This document shows positions 16,869 through 26,333 of a DNA stretch of 64,000 nucleotides, piece by piece (position 1 is the stretch's first letter; every line of letters starts with the position of its first letter). This DNA comes from Chitinophagaceae bacterium UBA4407 (lineage in GTDB: Bacteria; Bacteroidota; Bacteroidia; Chitinophagales; Chitinophagaceae). The notes beneath the pieces were generated by a model, which worked only from the letters and a program-made list of their open reading frames with translations, was not told the DNA's origin and did no database searches. Location of the stretch: assembly GCA_002390845.1 (NCBI GenBank), contig DGQT01000081.1, positions 43,723-107,722 of the forward strand, read 5' to 3'. The position numbers and the translations under genes were made by a program.

Positions 16869-18224
16869 ATGAATAATAATAAACTCGTTCTCTGGTCGGT
16901 AGTCGCAGCATTAGCCGGATTTATTTTTGGATTTGATACGGTAGTAATTTCAGGCGCCAATCAGCCCATACAAGAACTCTGGCATACTACTCCCCTGTTT
17001 CATGGCTTCTTTATCATGTCGATGGCTTTATGGGGAACGGTTATCGGGGCAATCTTTGGTGGCATACCCACTGAAAAATATGGACGTAAAAAAGTGTTGC
17101 TATGGATAGGCATTTTATTTAGCTTATCGGCCATTGGTTCTGCACTTGCTCCTGACCCTTATATATTTTCATTTTTTCGTTTTATTGGCGGGTTGGGTAT
17201 TGGCGTATCTTCTGTTGCAGCGCCCACTTATATTTCAGAAATATCTACTCCTAAAACAAGGGGCCGCCTTGCTGGTATGTACCAGTTTAATATTGTGTTC
17301 GGAATTTTTGTAGCATACTTCTCTAACTATTTACTAAAGGGTGTTGGCGGCATTAACGACTGGCGCTGGATGCTGGGCGTAATGGCCATTCCTTCGCTTA
17401 TTTATACGGCTTTGGTGTTTAGCGTGCCTGAGAGTCCGCGTTGGTTAATTACCATAAAAAATAATCTAGCACGAGCAAGAGAAATTCTTGTGATGATTGG
17501 TGCCGATGATCCTGACAAAGAAATCAACGGAATTATTGCCGCGAATAATACAATCAAAGCAAGCCTTGGCAATGAAAAATTATTCTTTAATAAAAAGTAT
17601 AAGGCAGTTTTATGGCTGGCATTTTTCATTGCATTCTTTAATCAATGGAGTGGCATTAATTTCATCTTATACTATGCCCCGCAAATTTTACAAAGTGCAG
17701 GCATTGCAGCAAAAGATTCACTGGCAAGTTCAATTGCATTCGGTGGCACCAACCTTATTTTTACTTTTGTTGGCTTGTACCTGATTGACCGCATTGGCCG
17801 GAAACAGTTGCTGATTATAGGTTCGCTTGGTTATATTTTAAGTCTTGTATCTGTAGCGGTATGTTTTAAATTACAGGTTGGCAATACTGTTTTACTAACG
17901 TCATTAATATTTTTCATTGCTTCTCATGCAGTTGGGCAGGGAGCGGTGATCTGGGTTTTTATTTCCGAAATATTCCCTAACAATGTGCGTGCATTGGGGC
18001 AGTCTTTTGGTGCAAGTGTACACTGGGTTTTTGCTGCAATCATTACACTAATTACTCCATATTTCTTAGATAAAGACAGCGGCGTATTTGGCGATAACCC
18101 CTGGCCTATATTCGCCTTCTTTGCTTTCATGATGGTGCTGCAATTGGTTTGGGTACTTACCAAGATGCCTGAAACAAAAGGTGTTTCACTTGAAGATCTT
18201 GAAAAGAAACTGATACATGAGTAA
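16869..18224 (+). CDS. Sugar porter (XylE/AraE-like MFS sugar:H+ symporter)
   Basis: The roughly 451-aa protein has 12 membrane helices and clear sugar-porter motifs: GFIFGFDTVVISGA in helix 1, ERYGRKK-type loop (EKYGRKK), RFIGGLGIGVSSVAAPTYISE, PESPRWL after helix 6, DRIGRK and PETKG near the end. It imports a hexose or pentose with protons. The frame runs from 16815, but the ATG at 16869 (MNNNKLVLW) places helix 1 normally. It is divergent from the lipoprotein/FAH/FucP/GH172 operon and likely co-regulated with it. Confidence 0.9.
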   Translation: MNNNKLVLWSVVAALAGFIFGFDTVVISGANQPIQELWHTTPLFHGFFIMSMALWGTVIGAIFGGIPTEKYGRKKVLLWIGILFSLSAIGSALAPDPYIFSFFRFIGGLGIGVSSVAAPTYISEISTPKTRGRLAGMYQFNIVFGIFVAYFSNYLLKGVGGINDWRWMLGVMAIPSLIYTALVFSVPESPRWLITIKNNLARAREILVMIGADDPDKEINGIIAANNTIKASLGNEKLFFNKKYKAVLWLAFFIAFFNQWSGINFILYYAPQILQSAGIAAKDSLASSIAFGGTNLIFTFVGLYLIDRIGRKQLLIIGSLGYILSLVSVAVCFKLQVGNTVLLTSLIFFIASHAVGQGAVIWVFISEIFPNNVRALGQSFGASVHWVFAAIITLITPYFLDKDSGVFGDNPWPIFAFFAFMMVLQLVWVLTKMPETKGVSLEDLEKKLIHE

Positions 18225-18229
18225 GGTAT

Positions 18230-18307
18230 TTTTTTGTACCAGGCATAGAATATGAATGAAGCTTTTGTTGCGTCGCACACTTGTACGTTCTGATTATATA
18301 TTGAGCT
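18230..18307 (-). repeat. Intergenic element, A core, inverted (18268-18278)
   Basis: A T-run and ACCAGGC begin within 10 bases of the sugar-porter stop codon. The interior matches the copy at 10261 almost base for base. Confidence 0.85.
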
Positions 18308-18432
18308 TTTATTTTAGCGTAGGTCAAAATAACTTTTTCTTTAAGCTTTACCATTAACGCCTTACCCTTTCACAGAAGGCTTTTATCTTTAGTTTCAGGT
18401 CACCCTTCGGAAGACTTGGAAAAACGGGGAAA

Positions 18433-18500
18433 AGATATTCAACTGCAGAAATGTGCGATGCAATAAACGATGCGTATAATATTATAAATTATAAAAAAAA
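18433..18500 (+). repeat. Degenerate intergenic element (ATGTGCGATGCAAT near 18451)
   Basis: The core has two changes and the GGCTC end is lost. It shares the 354-base gap 18225-18578 with the intact inverted copy; nothing else is recognisable there. Confidence 0.5.
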
Positions 18501-18578
18501 TCCCTTGTCTTTTTTAAATTGTATTTCAAACCTGTAAAATAAGTCTTTCCCATAACTTTATACTCATGTGAAGTTTTT

Positions 18579-20627
18579 ATGAAATTACGCTGCTGTTTCT
18601 TTCTTGTTTTTTTTACTATTACCTGTAAAGAAATCTTTTCTCAGCAGCATTGTGATACGCTTGCCTACCAAACACTGTACCTTGTTAATAAATACTCCGG
18701 GTTATTTCCCCAAAAATTATTTATAGGTAAAGACTATATGTATTCTGTTTCTACGAGTTCGCCTTCTGATACCTGGCGGGGCGAAGGCTCGGAAATAATA
18801 CTGATGAAACTTACTTTAAATGGAACGCCTTTATGGAGTAAAAATATTGGCGTTTCGGGACCGGCTTTTCAAAATGGCGATTTTCTTTTAGACGCCAAAC
18901 AAACAAAAGACGGCGGTTTTATTTTTGCCGGGCTAACACAGGGAGATCATAATTCATCTTATGATGGCTGGCTTGCAAAACTCGACCAGGACGGGAACGT
19001 GCAATGGACCTCAACTTATGATTCCCGCGCAAGCAAGTTGAACAATGTAATACAATTGGAGGATGGAAGTTTTATTGCAACAGGTGTGCAGTACACAAAT
19101 TTTACGCTTGATGTATTTCAAAATGTTTCAAGGGTTTACAATAGTGAAATGTTTATGATACACACAGATAAAGATGGAAAAAAAATATGGGCCAGGGCAG
19201 TTTTTTCACGGGATCTTAATGAACCATTTTCTGTAACACAATTACGCGATGGAAATATTGCAATAGCAGGTTTTACAAGAAACAATGGTTATTCCGATAT
19301 ACCGCTTTATTTTATTGCTAAAATTGATATAACTACCGGTGCCTTTCTGTGGACGAATGGTTATGCTTATCCTGAAAATTTTTCTTTTCAACCGTCAATA
19401 AAAGAAATGCCTGACGGCAGGTTGTGTATACACGATGGAAATAATATTATGTATTTTGATGCAAACGGAAACGCAATAAAAAACTTTCTCTTTACAATCG
19501 ATGATCCCAACTGGCAGGAATATACTTTCGTTAAATATATAGGCACTACTTCAGACGGACAGGATTGCTATTCCTATTTCAAATCCCGTACCTGTGGATT
19601 GTTTAAAATCAGGAACGATTCTGCTGTAACCTGGGCACATACTTATCGCGTAAGTAAATTGCTTGCATCTATGTCAGAACTGCGGGATGTGGTTATAATA
19701 AACGATAACTTTTATATACTTACTCAGGTTCAGGCCGATGACTTTCCGGGTGTAAAAGCAAACTACTATGCATATATTTTAAAAGCAAATGCCGAAGGTA
19801 AAACCACCTGTACAGATACAATCAGACAGCGATTTATTTTTACCAGCGATTGGCCGCGAAGTGTGCCAGTACCTCAATTTCAAGATGATGGTTCGCCGCT
19901 TTTTCCTTTATTCCGTGCCATTCATTCTAATGACCAGGCGCCTTACAGCGTAAAAGATTGTTTTACCGCGTCTTGCTGCAACGATACTTTGATGTATAAA
20001 AATGTATTTATCTGCGCAGGAAGTAATTATAAATTACCTGATGGAAAATCGGTTTCTGAGGCAGGCGTTTATCCAACTCCTTTTAAAAATTTCAAAGGTT
20101 GCGATAGTGTAATTTTTACTACAGTAACCTTACAGCAGCCCGTAACGGTTTCTTTAAAGAACGATACTTGTTTTGCAAAAAGCGATATTATCACCTACCG
20201 GCTAAAGTATCAGCAGCCTGTGCAATACCATTGGCAGGATGGCTCTTCTGATTCTGTTTATAATGCCACACAACCCGGGCAGTATTGGGTAAAAGTCTCA
20301 ACGGCATGCAATATAGCGTCAGACAGTGTTACTATTTTTCCCAACTGCGGGTTTCCTGTTTATATACCCAATGCATTTACGCCAAATAACGATGGGCGTA
20401 ACGATGTTTTTCGGATACCTGGTTTGCATAGCCAGCACTTACTTAATTTAACCGTTTACAACAGGTTTGGTGAAAAGATATTTAATACATCAGATCCCTC
20501 AAAAGGGTGGAATGGAATGAGAAATGGCGTATTGCAGCAAGCCGGAACATATATTTACCTTATACGCTACAGAGATGTTGGCAGCGGCATTCATGAACTT
20601 AAAGGAACAGTTGTTTTAATAAGATAA
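18579..20627 (+). CDS. Secreted T9SS type B (gliding-motility C-terminal) protein
   Basis: The 682-aa protein has a signal peptide ending near FSQQ (residue 22). A long region of repeated beta strands follows, with motifs like TKDGGFIFAGLTQ and LEDGSFIATGVQ, suggesting a beta-propeller. A cysteine-containing linker precedes the T9SS type B domain (IPNAFTPNNDGRNDVFRI ... YNRFGEKIF ... GWNG ... GTYIYLIRY ... LKGTVVLIR). It is exported and attached or released by the type IX system. The ligand is unknown. It stands alone between elements. Confidence 0.85.
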   Translation: MKLRCCFFLVFFTITCKEIFSQQHCDTLAYQTLYLVNKYSGLFPQKLFIGKDYMYSVSTSSPSDTWRGEGSEIILMKLTLNGTPLWSKNIGVSGPAFQNGDFLLDAKQTKDGGFIFAGLTQGDHNSSYDGWLAKLDQDGNVQWTSTYDSRASKLNNVIQLEDGSFIATGVQYTNFTLDVFQNVSRVYNSEMFMIHTDKDGKKIWARAVFSRDLNEPFSVTQLRDGNIAIAGFTRNNGYSDIPLYFIAKIDITTGAFLWTNGYAYPENFSFQPSIKEMPDGRLCIHDGNNIMYFDANGNAIKNFLFTIDDPNWQEYTFVKYIGTTSDGQDCYSYFKSRTCGLFKIRNDSAVTWAHTYRVSKLLASMSELRDVVIINDNFYILTQVQADDFPGVKANYYAYILKANAEGKTTCTDTIRQRFIFTSDWPRSVPVPQFQDDGSPLFPLFRAIHSNDQAPYSVKDCFTASCCNDTLMYKNVFICAGSNYKLPDGKSVSEAGVYPTPFKNFKGCDSVIFTTVTLQQPVTVSLKNDTCFAKSDIITYRLKYQQPVQYHWQDGSSDSVYNATQPGQYWVKVSTACNIASDSVTIFPNCGFPVYIPNAFTPNNDGRNDVFRIPGLHSQHLLNLTVYNRFGEKIFNTSDPSKGWNGMRNGVLQQAGTYIYLIRYRDVGSGIHELKGTVVLIR

Positions 20628-20660
20628 ACTTTTAAGCGGTATCTGCAGAAAAGACAATAA

Positions 20661-20718
20661 TGAGCCTGGCTATTGTATTTTATGGCATCGCCTGTTGTGT
20701 CACTCACTTGCACTGCTG
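20661..20718 (-). repeat. Intergenic element, C core, inverted
   Basis: TGAGCCTGGC opens 33 bases after the stop of the T9SS type B gene, followed by GGCATCGCC and the C core TTGTGTCACTCACTTG. It is joined back-to-back with the A-core copy at 20719. Confidence 0.8.
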
Positions 20719-20801
20719 CACATTGCTGAACAAAGAACCGAACGTACAAGAGTGCGACGCAAGGAACGACGCCATAAAAATCTGCTGTATGGTAAAAAAA
20801 A
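20719..20801 (+). repeat. Intergenic element, A core (20752-20763)
   Basis: Left half GCTGAACAAAGAACCGAACG is nearly identical to the copies at 26241 and 47146. The right end is TGGTAAAAAAA. It points to the stop of the gene ending at 20837. Confidence 0.9.
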
Positions 20802-20836
20802 TTCTACTGCAAAAGACTGGCTCAATATTTTTATTG

Positions 20837-23098
20837 TTAGTATATGCCGTTGGGAACAACCCTTTCAAATTCGGCATCACCAACATTTATTAGAAAGTCA
20901 CCGGCAAAATTGAATTCCCGTTTTATAATTTCATCCAGAGTTTTATTGGAGAATATTAAATCTTTTGTCCAGAAGTTTTGCAGCCAGACACCAATTAATA
21001 TTCTTTTTTCACGAGCCCTGGGGAACATGTCGGTTACATAATTAATCTGTTTGTAATAGGAAAGCCTACCCGGCTCATTCCCAACCGCAAAATCATAAGA
21101 AGCTTTTGCAATACTCTTTGATTGAATATTTCCCATCCCTGAAATAACGGCATTGTTTCTATAATTTATAGTAAGCCACGAAACCCTTCTTGCTAATAGT
21201 TCAGACATAAAGGCAAACCTGCCCATTGCGATTTTATTAGAGACACTTACTTTAATACCGGGGAAAAAGGTGCCTCTGTAGTCATTAACTATATAATCCC
21301 TGCTGCTTTCAAGTGATACATGGGATAGTTCGTGTGCGATGAGTTCGAAGTAGGAACTATGGTCGTTTTTCAATTTAATAGCCTGATATGTTTTATCCTG
21401 GATCCGATATAATTCTGCAGCCCCGCCTGCGCCTGTTTCAAGGGGCTCTGCCAAACCTGCAACATCCATTGATTTGGGCTGAAGGGTTTTAGCCCAGTCA
21501 ACAATAAATGAAACTAGATTTTCCGGTTTTTTTTCAAATAAAATCCCAAGCAAGCCCCCATTATAAAGGGGCACCATTTCTAATGCTTCCAAAATATAAC
21601 TGAAGATTATCTGTGCGATTGTTCCCTGCGACGCCGCACTGTATTTAATGATATCCCTTATAATCAAAGGTGGCACCCTCCGCGGATCGAATTTTTTAAG
21701 TAAGTCTGCTTCTTTCTTAATTACAGCAATATCCTGCTGACTTAAAAAGCCACTTTCGGATAGAGCATGTTTATAACAGATATTCGGGATATAACTGTTT
21801 AGCATAAGCTGGTTTTGTATCTTAGGCTCAATATCCCCTTGTTTTAAGGCAGCAGTTTCATTACTTCCATTTAAGTTGAGTTCTGTATATGTCCTGTTTT
21901 TAAAGTGGGGATTTTTAAGTACCAGCCATGGTGCTTTTGCGGCAATAGTTGAGCGGTTATCAATAAGTTTATTCCATGCGTTAAAGTCAGAATAATATTG
22001 CGAATACACCCTTATATATTTTGACGCGTCATTACCCGCCCATGCCAGTGCAAGGGAAACCCATTGATTGTGCGCATTATCATTGGGAGGTGGGTTAAAA
22101 AGATAAACTTCTTTGATATAGTCTAATTTAACCATTTTAGGAAAAAGGTTCAGCATGTAAGTAATGCCCAAACCATTGCATGAAATGGATGCCCTTGTAA
22201 CCTTATATTTTTCAGGTTCGGCTGTTGCGGATTTATTTTTTGCTGTGTCCGTGCCTTTCCTGTCTTTTACAATTTGCGTGGAAATAAATGAACCAATGCC
22301 TCTTATTATATTATCTAACATGCCTTCCTGAAATATTTTTTCTTTATTATCCGGCACAGCATTTACTACGGGGAAAACACTTATAACATTCTTTCCCGAG
22401 TGGTCAGACTGAAAGGGCATTTGTGCATGTGCATCGAAAAGTTCAGCACTGTCTGAAGGGCAAAAAAAAGTGAAAAGGTTAAAAAATAAATAATCCCATC
22501 CGTAAGGGTAATATTCACTTGAGGCTACTTTAGCCCGCAAATTTTTTTGCGTGGGTTTCAACGATTCGTCAGCTTCAAATAATCCTGATGTTATTTCCGG
22601 GGGAAGTACTCTGAAGTGTATGTTTATAAAAAGCTCCTGTAAATTAAGATTAGCATCAAAATACTTTGCCGGTATTGAAATGCCATACAGCTTTGGTATA
22701 ATATCTTCCTGCGTTTCCAGCACAAATTCATAAGCATTGTATTCGCCGCTTGACGACTCACTCGTAAGCTTATCGATATTAGGATCGGCTGTTTTTTCAG
22801 ATGAAGCCAGGTATGTCCCATATTTCCCATTAAAGGTTTTAAGCCATTCAATATTGCGGGCAGCCATTCCATTAAATAAAAGATCAGATTTGCCTTTCGC
22901 GTTAAGCTCTTTCAGTAAATCCGGGTGTGCATTTTCCAATCCTTCCCGGATAAAGTAAGCTGGTATTTTTTTTAACCTGTTCAATTTTTTCTTTGATGGC
23001 CTGTTGCTGTAGCCGGGAACTTTATTTAATTCCTGCCTTACAACTTCGGTTACATCTGTAAATTTTATTTCTGCCATAGCCATTTTTGATTGTATCAT
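20837..23098 (-). CDS. Unknown 753-aa protein with HELSH zinc-metalloprotease motif
   Basis: No family is recognised. No signal peptide is seen; starts at 23098, 23083 or 23077 are all possible. The clearest element is AHELSH (residues 588-593), an HExxH zincin motif, with a possible third ligand in SELLARR about 45 residues later. Upstream, residues about 300-345 read ASISCNGLGITYML then EVYLFNPPPND. This resembles the nucleophile elbow and following strand of class-3 lipases, but with Gly where the serine would be. It is the most downstream gene of the minus-strand array from 34337 to 20837. Role is unknown; peptidase activity is an inference from one motif. Confidence 0.6.
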   Translation of the reverse strand: MIQSKMAMAEIKFTDVTEVVRQELNKVPGYSNRPSKKKLNRLKKIPAYFIREGLENAHPDLLKELNAKGKSDLLFNGMAARNIEWLKTFNGKYGTYLASSEKTADPNIDKLTSESSSGEYNAYEFVLETQEDIIPKLYGISIPAKYFDANLNLQELFINIHFRVLPPEITSGLFEADESLKPTQKNLRAKVASSEYYPYGWDYLFFNLFTFFCPSDSAELFDAHAQMPFQSDHSGKNVISVFPVVNAVPDNKEKIFQEGMLDNIIRGIGSFISTQIVKDRKGTDTAKNKSATAEPEKYKVTRASISCNGLGITYMLNLFPKMVKLDYIKEVYLFNPPPNDNAHNQWVSLALAWAGNDASKYIRVYSQYYSDFNAWNKLIDNRSTIAAKAPWLVLKNPHFKNRTYTELNLNGSNETAALKQGDIEPKIQNQLMLNSYIPNICYKHALSESGFLSQQDIAVIKKEADLLKKFDPRRVPPLIIRDIIKYSAASQGTIAQIIFSYILEALEMVPLYNGGLLGILFEKKPENLVSFIVDWAKTLQPKSMDVAGLAEPLETGAGGAAELYRIQDKTYQAIKLKNDHSSYFELIAHELSHVSLESSRDYIVNDYRGTFFPGIKVSVSNKIAMGRFAFMSELLARRVSWLTINYRNNAVISGMGNIQSKSIAKASYDFAVGNEPGRLSYYKQINYVTDMFPRAREKRILIGVWLQNFWTKDLIFSNKTLDEIIKREFNFAGDFLINVGDAEFERVVPNGIY

Positions 23099-23140
23099 TT
23101 ACATCAGTGCCAGCTTTCATCATAGCCGCCATTGCTGTAT

Positions 23141-23217
23141 TTGTTGCCATGTAACCGGAACTCCTGAACTGAGCGTAGCAAGAGGCGATGCCATGAAATG
23201 CAGCAGCTGGCTAAATA
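23141..23217 (+). repeat. Intergenic element, B-like core (GAGCGTAGCAAG)
   Basis: GAACTGAGCGTAGCAAGAGGCGATGCCATGAAA has one change from the B core. It ends CTGGCTAAA 8 bases before the stop of the 979-aa gene at 23225. Confidence 0.75.
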
Positions 23218-23224
23218 AATGTCT

Positions 23225-26164
23225 TTATCCGTGTATGATCTTTTGCCTGCCGCTTATTGGATCGTATTCCACTTCTACAGGTACCACCTGGTCTGTTGGC
23301 AGTATTTCTATCCATTGATCAAATACTTCAAAATTTTCATTTGTAATGGCCCTGAAACCGCCCTGCAATGGATAAAAACCATGTTCGTATACTTTATCAA
23401 CAGGCGTTGCAGAGACTTTATTGGTATCGTCAATTTCTTCATTCGGATATTTGCCTGGAACCAAAGAAGCCGCATGTTTTTCAGATACCATTTTGCATAA
23501 ATAGTTGATGGCATCCCTTATTGAAACTGGTGTATTGGGATAATCGGGATTAATTTTTTGCAGTTCCCCGACAGATGCTGTATAGTCATCATTCAGGCCA
23601 TCTGTACCTTCTACATTCATTTGCTGCAGCCAGTTCATGGCTTCCTGTTCTTTGCCGGGGCGTATTGGTATTACTGCCCTTACCCAGGGTGCATTCAAAA
23701 ATGCATTACGCAAGTCATCACCGTCAAGCTGCAGCAACCACCCCAAAGAACTTCCCAGCCTTGCGGTTTTGGAATCTTCAGTTATGTAGTAATTATCTGG
23801 CCTATGGTCCTGATCGCTCCAGTTCACCAAATTATCACTTAATAGATTTCCAGGTTTGTTGTATAATGATTTTGTTGCCAGGTCATATTTACTGTTGTCA
23901 AAGGGAATTGCCATCATCTTGTTACCAAAAGCGTTGCCGTTGGTGCTGGTTTTAGGTGTAGCACTTGCAGGCTTACTAAAGTCTCCAAAATACTGGTGCT
24001 GGTGGGTGCGGGGTTTCCACCATTCAGGTGCCACGAAGTACAGCATTTTGTCAACATCAAAAATTGAGTTAATCAGCTCACTGAGCGTATGCCTTGCGTG
24101 CAGGTTTTCTGTGTTATCAGACATATTGTACAGCGTGTCAGACATCAATGCTTTTATCAGGTTTCTGTACACAATAATCCTTTCTTCTTCCCGCAGGTCT
24201 TCAAACTTTCTTGATGTAATCTCATGGGTTAATTTGATCCTGTCTTTTGCTTTATTCAGGTATGCTTCGTTTTCTTTTCTGCTGTTACTAAGTGTAGTTG
24301 AGTTACCAGCAGCTGTTATCTTTGCGTTTGCTAAAGCTATCTCGTTTTTTTTAGTCTCCGTTACTACATAATTTATTTTGCATAAAACTGAAAAGCTTTG
24401 CGCTTCTTCTACATTAAATCCGTCAGGAGGAATAGTAAGGTTGCAAAATATTCCAATCAGGAAAGTTGTGTTATCAAGGATCTTTCCACGAATATCCCAT
24501 TGAACAGGTGAAGTAACCTGGAGTTTAAACCATTCACCTATCTTGTTATTTATTTGATCCAGTTCATAACCATCGGGTGCGGAAATAGTTACATTTTTCA
24601 TAATAATCATTCTTTCGGAGTCGAATTTTACACTCTTGTCGCCACCCTCCCAAAAAATTTCTTCCTGTATCCTTATTTGTTTTGAAGCTTCAGGTTCGGG
24701 GTGCAAAGTTTGGTCTGGCATAGGTTCCAGCTCTGCCGGTTTTGCAATGTGTACCAGGTTGGCAAGCCCCAGTTGTTTACCGGGCTCGTCTACAAAAGTT
24801 TCCCAGCACAGGTAGGTTCCTATATCCTGTACCTGCACACTTACCTGCCTCATTTTACGCCTTAATTCATAGTTGATAAGATTGGGTGTACTGTTATTCA
24901 GCAAATATCTTTTACTGGATGTATCGCTGACTTCAGTAATAGTTTTAAATGTTGATTTATAATTTTGTTTTATTTCTGAGGTAATTTTTTCCGATTGCTG
25001 GCGCATTTTTTTGTGTGTTACCTCTCTTGCTGTCTGCTGTGTGTTTTCCATATTAAGGCTTGCTGTAGCCGTTGCACTGCCGCCCACCCAGGATTGATTT
25101 ACAGTACCTGAAAAGCCTGCTTTGGTATCGCTCTTGTTATCTGATTTTACTGCTTCAGAAAGTTCGTCTTCTGTTTTGCTTTCACTTTCTCTTTTTACGG
25201 AAGATTCAAAAGATGTTTCAACCGTTTTTTCTGTAATTGTTTTGCGTGTACTTACTTCAACAAGTTCCACACTGGAGCCGGGGCTTAGCCATACATGGCC
25301 TGTTGGAGTGCCTAGGAAAGTATCCAGTTCAAAAAAATATTGCCTGAAAAGATGCACGATACCTAATGGTGAGATGCTTACATTTTTTATATCTTTCTTC
25401 GGATCGAAGGTTAAAAACGGGTCATCATTTTTTAGCATGTCAGCAGCCTGCAGATTTTGTATCTGCATTTCAACAGGGGTCTTTTCATAAAATATTTTTT
25501 CCAGCTGCTGGTATAGTTGATTGTCGTATAAACCAAGCAAAGTGCCGGCTATAGCTGATTCCTGATTGATCATACTTTTTATGGTACTTTCGAGTAATAC
25601 TTTTTTTTCTTCTTCTTTTTTTCTTTCATTTATTATTCTCTGTTCTGCCTGTAGTGGGTCTTCGCCAGGATGCTCGCCGTTGATAGCTCCTATACGGCGA
25701 TTAATTTCATTAAATTCACTTTCATATCTTCTATTATATTCCGGAAATACTTTATGCTGCAGTATTTCTGTAAGTGTGTTTTCATTAATAAATTCTTTCC
25801 ACTCTTCTCCCTGTGGTGTTTTGTTTGCTGGTAACAGGGTGGCTGTATTATTTAGCAGGATACTGCCAGAATTTAAAACAATGGTGGTATCTTTTTTTCT
25901 TCCTGGCAGCAACGTTTGCATGTTTGCTTCCTGCCTGCCTGCCAAATCATTATAACTAAATGAAATTTGGGAAAGACCTTTGAAATCCTTTGCATAGTTA
26001 TTGAGCAAAGCAGTTTTCATTTCGAGCAGTGACTGTTTATGCCTTTCTTGTTGCTTTTTAGATTTCCAACCGATCATTGGCTGATATACGCCAAACATTT
26101 CGCTGGCATAAGGGAGCACGGATGTATAATCTGTTAAGTTGGTAATTCGTTTGTTCGTTGCCAT
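23225..26164 (-). CDS. Unknown 979-aa protein with Ser/Thr-rich central hairpin-like region
   Basis: The family is not recognised. There is no signal peptide (MATNKRITNLTDY). Visible parts are a charged coiled coil (about 145-205); a strand-like segment GHVWLSPGSSVELVEVSTRK; a Ser/Thr/Lys/Glu-alternating stretch (about 310-420, with SGTVNQSWVGGSATATASLN) of the kind seen in beta-hairpin pore formers; a beta-rich centre; a second coiled coil (about 610-650); and a C-terminal region containing MLYFVAPEWWKPR and GSSLGWLLQLDGDDLRNAFL. It lies in the array with the HELSH protein and adhesin-like genes. A structural or pore-forming role is only a hypothesis. Confidence 0.6.
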   Translation of the reverse strand: MATNKRITNLTDYTSVLPYASEMFGVYQPMIGWKSKKQQERHKQSLLEMKTALLNNYAKDFKGLSQISFSYNDLAGRQEANMQTLLPGRKKDTTIVLNSGSILLNNTATLLPANKTPQGEEWKEFINENTLTEILQHKVFPEYNRRYESEFNEINRRIGAINGEHPGEDPLQAEQRIINERKKEEEKKVLLESTIKSMINQESAIAGTLLGLYDNQLYQQLEKIFYEKTPVEMQIQNLQAADMLKNDDPFLTFDPKKDIKNVSISPLGIVHLFRQYFFELDTFLGTPTGHVWLSPGSSVELVEVSTRKTITEKTVETSFESSVKRESESKTEDELSEAVKSDNKSDTKAGFSGTVNQSWVGGSATATASLNMENTQQTAREVTHKKMRQQSEKITSEIKQNYKSTFKTITEVSDTSSKRYLLNNSTPNLINYELRRKMRQVSVQVQDIGTYLCWETFVDEPGKQLGLANLVHIAKPAELEPMPDQTLHPEPEASKQIRIQEEIFWEGGDKSVKFDSERMIIMKNVTISAPDGYELDQINNKIGEWFKLQVTSPVQWDIRGKILDNTTFLIGIFCNLTIPPDGFNVEEAQSFSVLCKINYVVTETKKNEIALANAKITAAGNSTTLSNSRKENEAYLNKAKDRIKLTHEITSRKFEDLREEERIIVYRNLIKALMSDTLYNMSDNTENLHARHTLSELINSIFDVDKMLYFVAPEWWKPRTHQHQYFGDFSKPASATPKTSTNGNAFGNKMMAIPFDNSKYDLATKSLYNKPGNLLSDNLVNWSDQDHRPDNYYITEDSKTARLGSSLGWLLQLDGDDLRNAFLNAPWVRAVIPIRPGKEQEAMNWLQQMNVEGTDGLNDDYTASVGELQKINPDYPNTPVSIRDAINYLCKMVSEKHAASLVPGKYPNEEIDDTNKVSATPVDKVYEHGFYPLQGGFRAITNENFEVFDQWIEILPTDQVVPVEVEYDPISGRQKIIHG

Positions 26165-26240
26165 AGATTAATATTTTATAATGAAAATTTTGTTTACAGA
26201 TGTGATATTATTGATGTATTGACGTAAAAGCTGCATCGGA

Positions 26241-26333
26241 TAGTTTTACTGCTGCACATTGCTCAATAAAGAACAGAACGTACAAGAGTGCGACGCAAGG
26301 AACGATGCGATAAAAATCTGATTGCCCGGCTCA
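26241..26333 (+). repeat. Intergenic element, A core (26288-26299), overlaps a stop codon
   Basis: Ends TTGCCCGGCTCA; the last TCA (26331-26333) is the complement of the TGA stop of the adhesin-like gene, so the element and gene overlap by three bases. Confidence 0.9.
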
